NCBI GenBank assembly: GCA_027019845.1
Contig: JALUWE010000047.1
Coordinates: 1 to 18,836 of the forward strand
Length of the DNA stretch: 18,836 bases
Direction of reading: 5' to 3'
Source: Anaerolineales bacterium
GTDB taxonomy: Bacteria; Chloroflexota; Anaerolineae; Anaerolineales; JABWBV01
Shown: positions 1-7,182 of the stretch, piece by piece
Position numbering within the stretch: position 1 is the first letter of the stretch
Layout of the letters: each line of letters begins with the position of its first letter
Position numbers and translations under genes: made by a program
Notes under the pieces: model-generated
What the model saw: only the letters and a program-made list of their open reading frames with translations
The model's database searches: none
What the model was told of the DNA's origin: nothing

Positions 1-108
1 GGGTGTGATTGGCTCCGGCCCTGCTGGTGAATGACACTCGCCCCGCCGACAAGAGGTGAGGTGGTGCGAAAAGCGAGGCCAGGCCCCCTCTGGGAGACTT
101 CTGAGTTA
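1..108. other. Left edge, no gene recognised
   Basis: I see no supportable gene here. Short open frames exist in several phases, but none has a start with a ribosome binding site or a recognisable protein motif. The stretch could be the tail of an upstream intergenic region, cut by the window edge. Confidence 0.5.
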
Positions 109-195
109 CAGTACTTACGCAGTTGGTGAATGCAAGTACGGGTTTGGTGTCATTGCGATCACTGTGTAGGCTAGTAGAATGGCGTACCCTCTCCT

Positions 196-229
196 GTCGT
201 TCTGAGGGAGTGCAGCGACCGAAGAATCT
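196..229 (+). repeat. TCATTCTGAG-type interspersed repeat, copy A
   Basis: The copy runs from gtcgttctgag to gaagaatct. It shares its ends with copies at 415-442 (inverted) and 476-509. The ends attct and agaat are complementary, so the unit can form a weak stem-loop. The function is unknown. Confidence 0.6.
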
Positions 230-244
230 GGGAGCGCAACGACC

Positions 245-272
245 GTCGGGGCGACCGGCCGGTCGCCCCGAC
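245..272. repeat. Perfect 28-nt palindrome P1
   Basis: The arm gtcggggcgaccgg at 245-258 is followed directly by its exact reverse complement at 259-272. The motif ccaataaccacgc, then a variable base, then ccgaacaa follows at 275-296 and is also found after the second palindrome at 346-367. This resembles a REP-like or hairpin-forming unit. It lies in non-coding DNA. Confidence 0.75.
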
Positions 273-318
273 CTCCAATAACCACGCCCCGAACAAGAGA
301 ATTGAGACCATTCCCCCC

Positions 319-346
319 GCAGTGGTTGGTCGCGACCAACCACTGC
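319..346. repeat. Perfect 28-nt palindrome P2
   Basis: The arm gcagtggttggtcg at 319-332 is followed directly by its exact reverse complement at 333-346. The arms differ from those of P1, yet the length, the perfect symmetry and the downstream motif (here 346-367) are the same. This suggests that the hairpin shape is kept rather than the arm sequence. Confidence 0.75.
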
Positions 347-414
347 CAATAACCACGCGCCGAACAACCGTCCCCGTCCCCCGGTCATCCGTCTCCATCC
401 CGCCCACCATCGCC

Positions 415-442
415 GAGATTCTTCGCTGTCGCTCAGAATGAC
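415..442 (-). repeat. TCATTCTGAG-type interspersed repeat, copy B (inverted)
   Basis: The reverse complement reads gtcattctgagcgacagc followed by gaagaatct. It is about 7 nt shorter inside than copies A and C. With copy A it brackets the two palindromes in inverted orientation. Confidence 0.6.
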
Positions 443-475
443 ACAGGAAACAGCTGGCTGCTCAGAATGCCTCCC

Positions 476-509
476 GTCATTCTGAGGGCACGCAGTGCCC
501 GAAGAATCT
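476..509 (+). repeat. TCATTCTGAG-type interspersed repeat, copy C
   Basis: It has the same orientation and length as copy A, from gtcattctgag to gaagaatct. It ends about 16 nt before the body of the interrupted TIR element resumes. Confidence 0.6.
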
Positions 510-653
510 CCCCCATCGCAAGCGTGAGACCTCACAGGTCTACTACCACACGATGCAGGAAGATGTTACCCAAAATAGCTTGCATCCGGGCGTCTCCATG
601 CGCTTTGAGACCTGTGAGGTCCGGGTGCGACTTTTCAAGTGCGTAAGCCTTGT

Positions 654-3065
654 CTATGAGTTGTGTATTTCGACAAAAGTCTTTCGTTTACGGTTGGGGT
701 CCTGGAAGCGAGCCAGCAATCGCTTGCCGATGGACACCCAGGTGAGTGTACGCAGGGTGCGGGCGGCCTGTAAAGCTGCGTAGGCCGATTCTCCGTTGGG
801 GCTGTTGCTATTGGCATATTTCAGAAGGTGATATTCGCGAATGAGTACGTTGATCGGCTGGCTGGCCTCGGGAAGAATGGTGTTGAGCAGGCTGCCCCTT
901 TCCGCCGGGGTGTAGTTGGGCGGTGGGGGCGTTTTCAAGCGGATGAGCGAGCGGTTGAGTTCCTGGTAGGCTTTGGCCTGAGGGGGTAAGCTGGCGTTAT
1001 ATGCCCAACGCCGCAAGAAGGCAGGCGGCCTGATGCCGAATGCGCGCACGCGTTGTTCGATTTTGACCGGCAGCGGGGTGGATGTTGTCCGGATGTTTTC
1101 GGGGGATGGGAGGCGGGTGCGTCTCCAGGCGAACAGGGAGATCGCCACCAGGGATGCGCCGATCAGGATGGGGAGTAGCCAAATCCGATTGGATGAGCGG
1201 GGTGTGGGAGCTTCCTCCGGGGCCGACTGGTCTTCGCGGGCCTCCGCGCCGAGCAGGGCTTCCAGGTCCTGTTCTTCCACCGCGTTGGGGCGGGATGCGC
1301 TGGGAGAGGCGGTGTTGTCTTCCTGAACGGGGTCTCCAAGCGGGCGGCGTAGCGGTCGTTGGTTGAGGGTGGGTTCGAACTCGACCCATCCGATGCCGGG
1401 GAAGTAGACTTCGGGCCAGGCGTGGGCGTCACGCTGCCGGACGGTGTAGGTGTTGGTCTCCGGGTCGCGTTGTCCCTGCGCATAGCCAACCGCCAGACGT
1501 GCCGGAACCCCCAGCGAGCGCAGCATGATCACTTCGGCGGTGGCGTAGTAATTGCAGAAACCCTGGCGCAGGTCGAACAGCATCCAGTCGAGGATGTCTT
1601 GATCTTGCGGAGGGATGGGGACGGTGTCGCGGTAGGCGATGTTTTCGCGCAGCCATTGGGTGACGGTTTCGGCGATGTCGTAGGGGTTTTCCAGGTCCCC
1701 GGCGATTTCCTGTGCCAGCCGCAGGGTGCGGGGGGTGAGGGTGTCGGGAAGTTGGAGATAGCGTTCGACGATCCAATCGGGGTATTCGGTTCCCGCGGCG
1801 CGCAATTGGTTTACGGTTACATTGGTCAGGGAGGATTGCACCTGGTAGACTTCTCCCGGCCGAATGGTTGGGGTGGTTTGCATCGAGAATAAATCGATGG
1901 TGTTGTCGGGGTTTTTGATCAGCTTGGCGCTGACCGGGCGGCTGACCCATTGGGGTTGGGGCACGGTGTAGACCGTGTTGAGCGGAATGCCGGGAATGAA
2001 GGTGAAGGTGGTCTCCCAGCGGCCTTCCAGGTTCGCGAAGGGTAAGGCCGGTTCGTCTGGGGTGAGTTGGACGACTTCGGTGGGGCTGCTGCGCCATTGG
2101 GTGCCGTCGTAAAAATCGTACACCCGCGCCCGCCAGTAGTAGCGCACGCCCGCGGCCGGGCGCGGCGGGGCCTGTACGGTGAACACCACCGTATCGGTCA
2201 GGGTGTTCCCGCGCCCGAGCGGTAGATTTTCTCCATAGTAGTCTTGAACGATGCCCACGGTGGCGCGCAAGGAGGCAAACGCGTTACTCATTTTGGCGCG
2301 TGCCGCAAACCAGGGGCGTGCCAGGGTTTGCCAGGCTTGTTGGGCCGGCGGCACTGTGGCGGCCAGCGCGGGCGCGGTCCAGGCCAGCAGCACCAACATC
2401 CCGCCCGCCAGCATCGTAGCGCGCAGAAAGTCCAGCCCCGCGTACGGGGGGATGTGGGCGCGGTTCTCTTTCCATCGTTGGCGATTTTTCAGAAAGTGCA
2501 ACCGGGCCAGCAACAATAAGGCCAGGAAGATGTAGCTGGCAATGAACCAGGTACGATTGGGCCAGAATGGATCGTAGATGTGGATGATGAAAATTGCCAC
2601 GCCAGTCGGGAGCGTGGCCTGCCAGGCGTTTCCATGTCTCGTGAGGGAATATCCGGCATGGGTGCTCAGTATCCAGAACAGCAAGCCCATCAGGAAAAGA
2701 AACAAAATCGGGTCTGTTACCGCTCGCTCCCGAAACAGGTTTCCGAAAGAAATTTCCAGCCGCCCAAGAATGCTGGCCAACCTTTCAACCCATAGCACAC
2801 CCTTTCCAAACGTCGAGCCGATCTGCCATCCGAGCACGAACAGCCCATAGCTGGCCCCCAGCAATTGCACCCCACGCCGCGAAAAGCTGCTCAGGCCAAG
2901 CGCCAGGCCACTGGCCACACCGAGCACCGTGATGGTTTGAACGATGTCTAATTCGTCTGTCCATTCTGTTGCAGAAAGTCGCATCGCGGCCAGGTAAATG
3001 GCGAACAACAATATCAATACCGCGGGTACGTCCCACCATCGATTGGATTCGGATTTTCCGTTCAT
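654..3065 (-). CDS. Membrane-anchored transglutaminase-like protein (TgpA/DUF3488-DUF4129 type)
   Basis: The predicted protein has 803 residues. An N-terminal block carries about seven hydrophobic segments (roughly residues 12-236). It is followed by an extracytoplasmic part with the transglutaminase core at about 455-570, an acidic/proline linker, one more transmembrane helix at about 628-648 and a cytoplasmic C-terminal region resembling DUF4129 (about 698-750). The core has Cys504 in RQGFCNYY and His548 in RDAHAWPEV. The usual third-residue motif DPT is FEPT here (Glu564). The family contains cysteine-protease or transglutaminase-fold enzymes; the substrate is unknown. I chose ATG at 3065 because aaaggcgg lies just upstream; an in-frame TTG at 3089 would add eight residues. 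The gene stands alone, divergent from the next gene. Its stop codon appears to be supplied by the end of the adjacent TIR element, so the C terminus may have been shortened. Confidence 0.85.
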   Translation of the reverse strand: MNGKSESNRWWDVPAVLILLFAIYLAAMRLSATEWTDELDIVQTITVLGVASGLALGLSSFSRRGVQLLGASYGLFVLGWQIGSTFGKGVLWVERLASILGRLEISFGNLFRERAVTDPILFLFLMGLLFWILSTHAGYSLTRHGNAWQATLPTGVAIFIIHIYDPFWPNRTWFIASYIFLALLLLARLHFLKNRQRWKENRAHIPPYAGLDFLRATMLAGGMLVLLAWTAPALAATVPPAQQAWQTLARPWFAARAKMSNAFASLRATVGIVQDYYGENLPLGRGNTLTDTVVFTVQAPPRPAAGVRYYWRARVYDFYDGTQWRSSPTEVVQLTPDEPALPFANLEGRWETTFTFIPGIPLNTVYTVPQPQWVSRPVSAKLIKNPDNTIDLFSMQTTPTIRPGEVYQVQSSLTNVTVNQLRAAGTEYPDWIVERYLQLPDTLTPRTLRLAQEIAGDLENPYDIAETVTQWLRENIAYRDTVPIPPQDQDILDWMLFDLRQGFCNYYATAEVIMLRSLGVPARLAVGYAQGQRDPETNTYTVRQRDAHAWPEVYFPGIGWVEFEPTLNQRPLRRPLGDPVQEDNTASPSASRPNAVEEQDLEALLGAEAREDQSAPEEAPTPRSSNRIWLLPILIGASLVAISLFAWRRTRLPSPENIRTTSTPLPVKIEQRVRAFGIRPPAFLRRWAYNASLPPQAKAYQELNRSLIRLKTPPPPNYTPAERGSLLNTILPEASQPINVLIREYHLLKYANSNSPNGESAYAALQAARTLRTLTWVSIGKRLLARFQDPNRKRKTFVEIHNS

Positions 3066-3123
3066 GATCGAACCGCCTTTTGCAGCCAATCGGGAAGAGA
3101 AGAGAAAGTTGTGTGGTGAAAAA

Positions 3124-3153
3124 ATTATACTGCCAGGGTAGGGGGTTTGTCAC
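3124..3153 (-). promoter_or_regulatory. Promoter of the transglutaminase-like gene
   Basis: On the minus strand, GTGACA (-35) and a perfect TATAAT (-10) are separated by 18 nt. Transcription would start near 3117, about 50 nt before the ATG at 3065. Confidence 0.6.
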
Positions 3154-3393
3154 GAACTTCTCGGTTAAGAGATTTCTCATCCGGGTCCAAAAGCGGCGGC
3201 GTGAGGCTTGCCGGAGAAGGAATGTGCCAGAGAAGAAGATGTCCTGCGGATTCCTTTCGGATTTCCAAAATGTAGGCTAAAATAGCAGCCTGTATGGAAT
3301 TCCATCCCATTGTTCAGGAATGGCTGGCTCTCAAGCCGTGGCGGGGGATTGTTTGCTTTGTCGCCCTCAATTTCATCACCCCAAGGAGTTACC
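3154..3393 (+). other. Leader and upstream region of the exported LTD-MBL gene
   Basis: This is the plus-strand half of the divergent intergenic region. A -10-like taaaat lies at 3278-3283, but no convincing -35 lies at the right distance, so a promoter here is only a weak suggestion. The strong ribosome binding site aaggag at 3383-3388 ends five nt before the ATG. The frame is open further upstream to a TTG at 3310, but that extension has no ribosome binding site and would bury the signal peptide. Confidence 0.3.
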
Positions 3394-5322
3394 ATGAAAA
3401 AACCATATAAGCTCACCTTGCTCGCGTTCGTGATCGCTATTGCCCTCATTCCATTGAGCGCAAACCCGGCTTTTTCCGCCAATACCCCCGGCCCGGGGGA
3501 TGTGCTGATCAACGAATACGTTGCCAACAGCAGCGTTACCGAGTGGGTCGAACTATACAACACCACCGGCACCGATCTGGACATCTCCGGCTATTACATC
3601 GACGACATCGCTGGCGGCGGTGGCTCTCCAAAGGTGATCCCCAGCGGCACCATCATCCCCGCGGGAGGCTTCTACGTGATGGAATTTTCCAGCTTCCTGA
3701 ACAACGGCGGGGATGATGTGCGTTTTCTGGACCCCTCGCAAAATGTGCTCGACAGCACCAGCTACTCCTCTGCCACCGCGGAATATTCCTGGTATCGCTC
3801 CCCGGACGGGGGTGCGTGGAGCTCGGTCGAGAGCGACTCGCCCACCAAAGGGAGCAGCAACGGCAGCGGTGAAGAACCCTGGACCCCCGGCACCTTCGAA
3901 ATTCGCATCTTCGATGTGGAGCAGGGTGACAGCCAGTTGATCATCTTCCCTTCTGGTTTCACCATCCTGATTGATGTGCGGGAGGCCTCCTGGAACACCG
4001 GCGCGGGCGCGGCCCTGATCGCCCAAAAGATCCGCGACATCACCGGCGGCTCGAACATCAACGTGGGTGTGCTCAGCCACCAACACCTCGACCACATCGG
4101 CTACGCGGGCTACGGCGGGTTCTGGGCTTTGATCGAAGTGCAGGGTATCACCTTCGACAAAATCATTGACCGCGATTCGGGCGTGTGGGTGGATGGCTAT
4201 GGCGGTGGCGCGGTCGATGGGCTGTGTGACCCTGATTTGGAAATCCAGTGGAACAACGCCGGCACCAACTCCGGCACCGCCCGCAACTGGCTGTGCTACG
4301 CCACCAACCCGGCCAATACCAACATCTACCCCATCCGCGAGCTGGCTCAGATCGGTTCTACCACCCAGATTGACCCGCCCGACGCGGGCGCGGTGGTCGA
4401 AATCCTCCAGGTGGACGCGGACGGCATCATGATGTCCGACGGTGTCACCCCCCTCCAGGGCGACCACACCAACGATCCGCTGCCCCCCAGCGAAAACGAT
4501 TATTCCATCGCCCTCAGAATCACCTACGGGGACATCGACTACGCCACCGCAGGCGACGTGGACGGCGAATACGCCACCAGCCAATGGGGTTACACCTACA
4601 ACGATGTCGAAACCGACCTGGCCGACCGTTTCGGCCCGGTGGACATCCTGCGTGCCAACCACCACGGCTCCGACCACTCCACCAACCAGTATTACGTGGA
4701 CACGCTTAACCCCGACGTCTCCGCCATTTCCTGCGGCAGCAACACCTACGGCCACCCCTCCCAACGCGTGCTGGACACCCTCAAAGCCACCAGCGATGTT
4801 TACCTGACCAACTACTGCACCACCGATACCGACTACACCGGCACCATCGTGGTAGACGGCGACATCATCATCCGCTCCACGGACGGCACCAACTACACGG
4901 TCAACGGCACGCCCTACACCGCCTCCGGTGGACAGTACGGCATCAGCGACATCGTCATCAACGAGCTTTACCCCAACGCCAGGTCCGGCGAGAGCGAGTG
5001 GATCGAACTCTACAACCCCACCCCCGTGGACATCGACATCTCCGGCGCGTGGATCGACGACCTCATCGGCGGTGGCGGCTCGCCCAAGCAAATCCCCTCC
5101 GGAACCATCATCACCGCAGGCGGCTACTACACCATGGACACCAGCAGCTTCTTCAACAACGGCGGTGACGACGCCAACCTGCTGCTGCCCGACGGCGCAA
5201 CCGTGGTGGATAGCTTCACCTACAGTAGCAGCACGAAAGGAGAATCCTGGTACCGCTCCCCCGACGGCGGCGCGTGGTCCTCTGCGACAGGCACCCCCAC
5301 CAAAGGCGCGGCCAATCCCTGA
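3394..5322 (+). CDS. Exported ComEC-like metallo-beta-lactamase with two lamin-tail domains
   Basis: The predicted protein has 642 residues. A signal peptide covers about residues 1-29 (KK, hydrophobic core, cleavage near AFSA). The order is lamin-tail domain 1 (about 34-145), a Gly/Ser linker, a ComEC/Rec2-like metallo-beta-lactamase domain (about 166-505) and lamin-tail domain 2 (about 516-640). The hydrolase shows DVEQGDS (174-180), the metal motif SHQHLDH (228-234), AGDVD (386-390) and NHHGSDHS (422-429). The two lamin-tail domains are close copies, sharing GGGGSPK, FNNGGDD-like and WYRSPDGGAWSS segments. Unlike competence protein ComEC it has no membrane channel domain. It is probably a secreted or surface metallo-hydrolase; phosphodiester (nucleic acid) hydrolysis is plausible but not shown. 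ATG 3394 is chosen because of its strong ribosome binding site and the signal peptide. Confidence 0.88.
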   Translation: MKKPYKLTLLAFVIAIALIPLSANPAFSANTPGPGDVLINEYVANSSVTEWVELYNTTGTDLDISGYYIDDIAGGGGSPKVIPSGTIIPAGGFYVMEFSSFLNNGGDDVRFLDPSQNVLDSTSYSSATAEYSWYRSPDGGAWSSVESDSPTKGSSNGSGEEPWTPGTFEIRIFDVEQGDSQLIIFPSGFTILIDVREASWNTGAGAALIAQKIRDITGGSNINVGVLSHQHLDHIGYAGYGGFWALIEVQGITFDKIIDRDSGVWVDGYGGGAVDGLCDPDLEIQWNNAGTNSGTARNWLCYATNPANTNIYPIRELAQIGSTTQIDPPDAGAVVEILQVDADGIMMSDGVTPLQGDHTNDPLPPSENDYSIALRITYGDIDYATAGDVDGEYATSQWGYTYNDVETDLADRFGPVDILRANHHGSDHSTNQYYVDTLNPDVSAISCGSNTYGHPSQRVLDTLKATSDVYLTNYCTTDTDYTGTIVVDGDIIIRSTDGTNYTVNGTPYTASGGQYGISDIVINELYPNARSGESEWIELYNPTPVDIDISGAWIDDLIGGGGSPKQIPSGTIITAGGYYTMDTSSFFNNGGDDANLLLPDGATVVDSFTYSSSTKGESWYRSPDGGAWSSATGTPTKGAANP

Positions 5323-5340
5323 TTCCACCACCCTCACAGG

Positions 5341-5483
5341 TAGGACTTACGCACTTGAAAAGTCGTACCCAGACCTCACAGGTCTCGAAGCGCATGGAGA
5401 TGCCCGGATGCAATCCATTTTGGGTAAAAATTTCCTGCATTGTGTGGTAGTAGACCTGTGAGGTCTCAACTGCGTAAGTACTG
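5341..5483 (+). repeat. Intact right copy of the ~145-bp TIR (MITE-like) element
   Basis: The ends taggacttacgcacttg (5341-5357) and the reverse complement of 5467-5483 match at 14 of 17 positions. Just inside are two 15-nt hairpin palindromes, agacctcacaggtct at 5371-5385 and its reverse complement at 5452-5466. The seven bases tcacagg lie directly on both sides (5334-5340 and 5484-5490), consistent with a target-site duplication. One caution is that a similar string also occurs inside the element's own palindromes. No protein is encoded, so it would depend on a transposase elsewhere. Confidence 0.7.
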
Positions 5484-5506
5484 TCACAGGTTTTCATCAC
5501 CTGTGA
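5484..5506 (+). terminator. Hairpin, probable terminator of the LTD-MBL gene displaced by the element
   Basis: The arms tcacaggt and acctgtga pair perfectly around a 7-nt loop. If the element and one copy of tcacagg are removed, the hairpin joins to sequence about 10 nt after the stop codon at 5322 and gains one more pair. The T-rich tail is weak, so terminator activity is tentative. Confidence 0.4.
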
Positions 5507-5525
5507 GATTTCCGACCACAGACCA

Positions 5526-5554
5526 AACAGGGTAGGCATCATGTCTACCCTGTT
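5526..5554 (+). terminator. Hairpin upstream of the lipoprotein gene
   Basis: The arms aacagggtaggca and tgtctaccctgtt pair over 13 positions with one mismatch-type G/T pair and a 3-nt loop. A short T-rich stretch follows. It may be a terminator or a leader structure; it lies 20 nt before the next ATG. Confidence 0.35.
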
Positions 5555-5574
5555 CCTTTGTTCCAGACCGGGCA

Positions 5575-6222
5575 ATGAACAGATATTTTTCCCTCCTCAT
5601 CCTGCTGATTCCCTTGCTGGTTGGTTGCGCGCGGCCCGCCATTCTCACACCAACAGCCTCGCAAACCAACAACACCCCGGCCCCGCTCTACCTCGCGCCG
5701 GAGGAAATTCCCGTCACCGACCAGAGCGGCACAACCATCGCCACCCAGCCCGGCCCCCAATGGGTGCTGGTCAGCGGCGTGGATGAACACGGCGAGATCG
5801 CCTCCCCCACCCTGCTGCTGCTGGCCGAACCCGACCCAGACGCGCCCACGGTCGCAGACCTCCCCACCGGCACCCCCGCGGCCATTCGCCAGATACGGCA
5901 CACCGGCCCCCAGGGGCTGCAACGCTTCTACCAGCTCGAGCTGCTCGACGGGCGCAGCGGCTGGATCTCGGATTTTTATATCCGTCGTCTGGCCTACCTC
6001 TTCCTCCCCGAAAGCGAAATCGTCCCCCTGCTCCGCTCCCCTGGCGGGCAACAGGCCGCGCAGTTGCCCAACGTCAGCCCGGTCATCTTGCTCGACCCCA
6101 CCCGTCCAGACTGGTGGCTGGTGCAAACGCCCGACGGCACTGCCACCGGATGGGTGCCTGCCGGGCAGGTCAAAGAGTCTTCCCTGCCCCAATTCCTGCT
6201 GAACCAGCCGGACAATGAATAG
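5575..6222 (+). CDS. SH3-domain lipoprotein
   Basis: The predicted protein has 215 residues. It starts with the lipoprotein signal MNRYFSLLILLIPLLVGC, whose lipobox LVGC places the lipidated cysteine at position 18, so it should be anchored on the outer face of the membrane. A Thr/Pro linker follows. Two bacterial SH3-like repeats can be seen at about 76-138 (ending LDGRSGWISDFYI) and about 147-200 (ending DGTATGWVPAGQV). Such domains usually bind peptidoglycan or other cell-wall ligands; no catalytic domain is present. The start has only a weak ribosome binding site but is fixed by the signal sequence. The stop codon overlaps the start of the next gene by 8 nt, so the two are probably translated together. 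Confidence 0.75.
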   Translation: MNRYFSLLILLIPLLVGCARPAILTPTASQTNNTPAPLYLAPEEIPVTDQSGTTIATQPGPQWVLVSGVDEHGEIASPTLLLLAEPDPDAPTVADLPTGTPAAIRQIRHTGPQGLQRFYQLELLDGRSGWISDFYIRRLAYLFLPESEIVPLLRSPGGQQAAQLPNVSPVILLDPTRPDWWLVQTPDGTATGWVPAGQVKESSLPQFLLNQPDNE

Positions 6223-6982
6223 CCCTTCTGATGAACGACTGGCGGTCATCCGCCGCAGGTTGCTGGCAGCTTTCGAGGGCGAGGCCTTGTGGGGAACCGG
6301 CGACCCGGCCCGGCAACTGCCCCCCGGCGTGGCGCGCGGCTCCGACCGGCATCTCGCCTTTTTAACACTGACCTGCACCCTCAGCGGGGGGCGCGACCCG
6401 CGGCAACTCTGGCCCGCGGCCCGGCAGGTGTTCCGCGACCATCCACAACTGTTCGACCCCCTCATACTTGCGCACACAGACCCGCGCGACTTGCTGCCGC
6501 AATTGAACGCCCACGGCCTGCTCAGGAAACCGAAATCCGAAGCCGTGCTCTGGCAGCGGATTGGTAAAGCGATTGTGATGCGAGGCGGGGGCGCGGTGGC
6601 CCCGATTTTAGCGAGCGAAGGCCACGATGCCCGGAATTTGTTGCGAATGTTGCAAAAAAATAAAGCCACTTTCCCGGTGCTCTCCGGCCCGCAGACCGCC
6701 CCCCGCTGGCTCTACTGTCTGGCGCGCGCCGGGCAGCAACCCATCGAGGCGGCCGCTCGCTCTCCTGTACCCGTCTCCCCCTACGCGGCCCGCGCACTGG
6801 AGTCGCTCTCGATCAAGGGAAAGCGCCTCTCCGCGGAGATGTTCGAGCCGCTCGACGCGTTGGGCCGCCGCGGATGTGTGCGCCGGAAACCGAAAACCGC
6901 GCGCTGTCCCGTGGCGGAACAGTGCCCGGTGGCAGCGTTCTGCCGCTTTGGGAAACCAGCGTCCCCCACAACGCCCCGGTAA
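6215..6982 (+). CDS. HhH-GPD / endonuclease III-like protein with degenerate active site
   Basis: The predicted protein has 255 residues. Residues about 45-170 resemble the helical fold of endonuclease III-type base-excision glycosylases, with LLPQLNAHGLLRKPKSE matching the region before the helix-hairpin-helix and FPVLSGPQTAPRWL (153-166) at the hairpin position. The catalytic Lys expected near LPGVGRKTA is absent (LSGPQTA), and I find no clear catalytic Asp after it. The C terminus has four cysteines (221, 231, 237, 243) around RCPVAEQCPVAAFC, reminiscent of but spaced differently from the iron-sulfur loop of endonuclease III. It may bind DNA or a cluster without cutting. The ATG overlaps the lipoprotein stop, ATGAATAG. 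I am unsure of the family; a Cys-rich hypothetical protein is the alternative. Confidence 0.6.
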   Translation: MNSPSDERLAVIRRRLLAAFEGEALWGTGDPARQLPPGVARGSDRHLAFLTLTCTLSGGRDPRQLWPAARQVFRDHPQLFDPLILAHTDPRDLLPQLNAHGLLRKPKSEAVLWQRIGKAIVMRGGGAVAPILASEGHDARNLLRMLQKNKATFPVLSGPQTAPRWLYCLARAGQQPIEAAARSPVPVSPYAARALESLSIKGKRLSAEMFEPLDALGRRGCVRRKPKTARCPVAEQCPVAAFCRFGKPASPTTPR

Positions 6983-7182
6983 GCAGCCCAGCATCTCTTG
7001 TTGCGTGCATTTAGGGCTTTTTAGAGTTCTTACGTCCCGGTCAAAGGGGTAGGGGAGGGCACTGCCCTCCCCTACCCAACGACCTCCAACAGCGAATGCA
7101 ACCGCTCAACTGCCGGGGCACCCTCTTTTCCATCCGCCAAAGGTTAGAACGTTAAGAAGCCCTGGCGCGCATTCGAGAAAAG
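6983..7182. other. Intergenic region before the nuo promoter
   Basis: Apart from the palindrome at 7047-7077 I see no gene, no clear T-tailed terminator for the upstream gene and no tRNA in this stretch. Confidence 0.5.
7047..7077. repeat. 31-nt near-perfect palindrome P3
   Basis: The 15-nt arm gggtaggggagggca, its exact reverse complement and a single central base form a strong GC-rich hairpin. There is no T-run after it. In length and symmetry it resembles the palindromes at 245-272 and 319-346. It could act as a REP-like element or stop transcription from upstream. Confidence 0.65.

Larger units (their letters stand above)
109..656 (-). repeat. Interrupted left copy of a ~145-bp TIR (MITE-like) element
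   Basis: This copy is in inverted orientation relative to the copy at 5341-5483. Its outer end, cagtacttacgcagttg, lies at 109-125. The rest of the element (subterminal palindrome, core and other end) lies at about 525-656. About 400 bp of other repeats (126-524) separate the two parts. Over 526-652 it matches the reverse complement of the right copy with about a dozen differences by eye, roughly 90 percent identity. The direct repeat tgagtt occurs at 102-107 and again at 657-662, consistent with a 6-7 bp target-site duplication. No transposase is encoded inside, so it would be non-autonomous. The family is not identified. Confidence 0.65.

Noticed and set aside
1..34. Short peptide GVIGSGPAGE ending at a stop, resembling a dinucleotide-binding loop
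   Set aside because: Ten residues at the window edge are far too short to support a gene, and such proteins have this motif at the N terminus, not the C terminus.
245..367. Palindromes as a CRISPR array
   Set aside because: There are only two units, the arms differ, and there are no regular spacers or cas genes.
553..783. Short frame sharing the peptide MRFETCEV with a frame at 5216-5575
   Set aside because: The shared peptide comes from the repeated TIR element, not from a conserved gene. Neither frame has a ribosome binding site.
3553..5337. 594-residue open frame on the minus strand
   Set aside because: It lies fully antisense to the LTD-MBL gene, is dominated by Gly, Val and Ala as expected from GC-biased codon positions, and shows no domain.
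5545..6669. 374-residue open frame on the minus strand
   Set aside because: It is antisense to the lipoprotein and HhH-like genes, with low-complexity composition and no start signal. The plus-strand genes have clear motifs.
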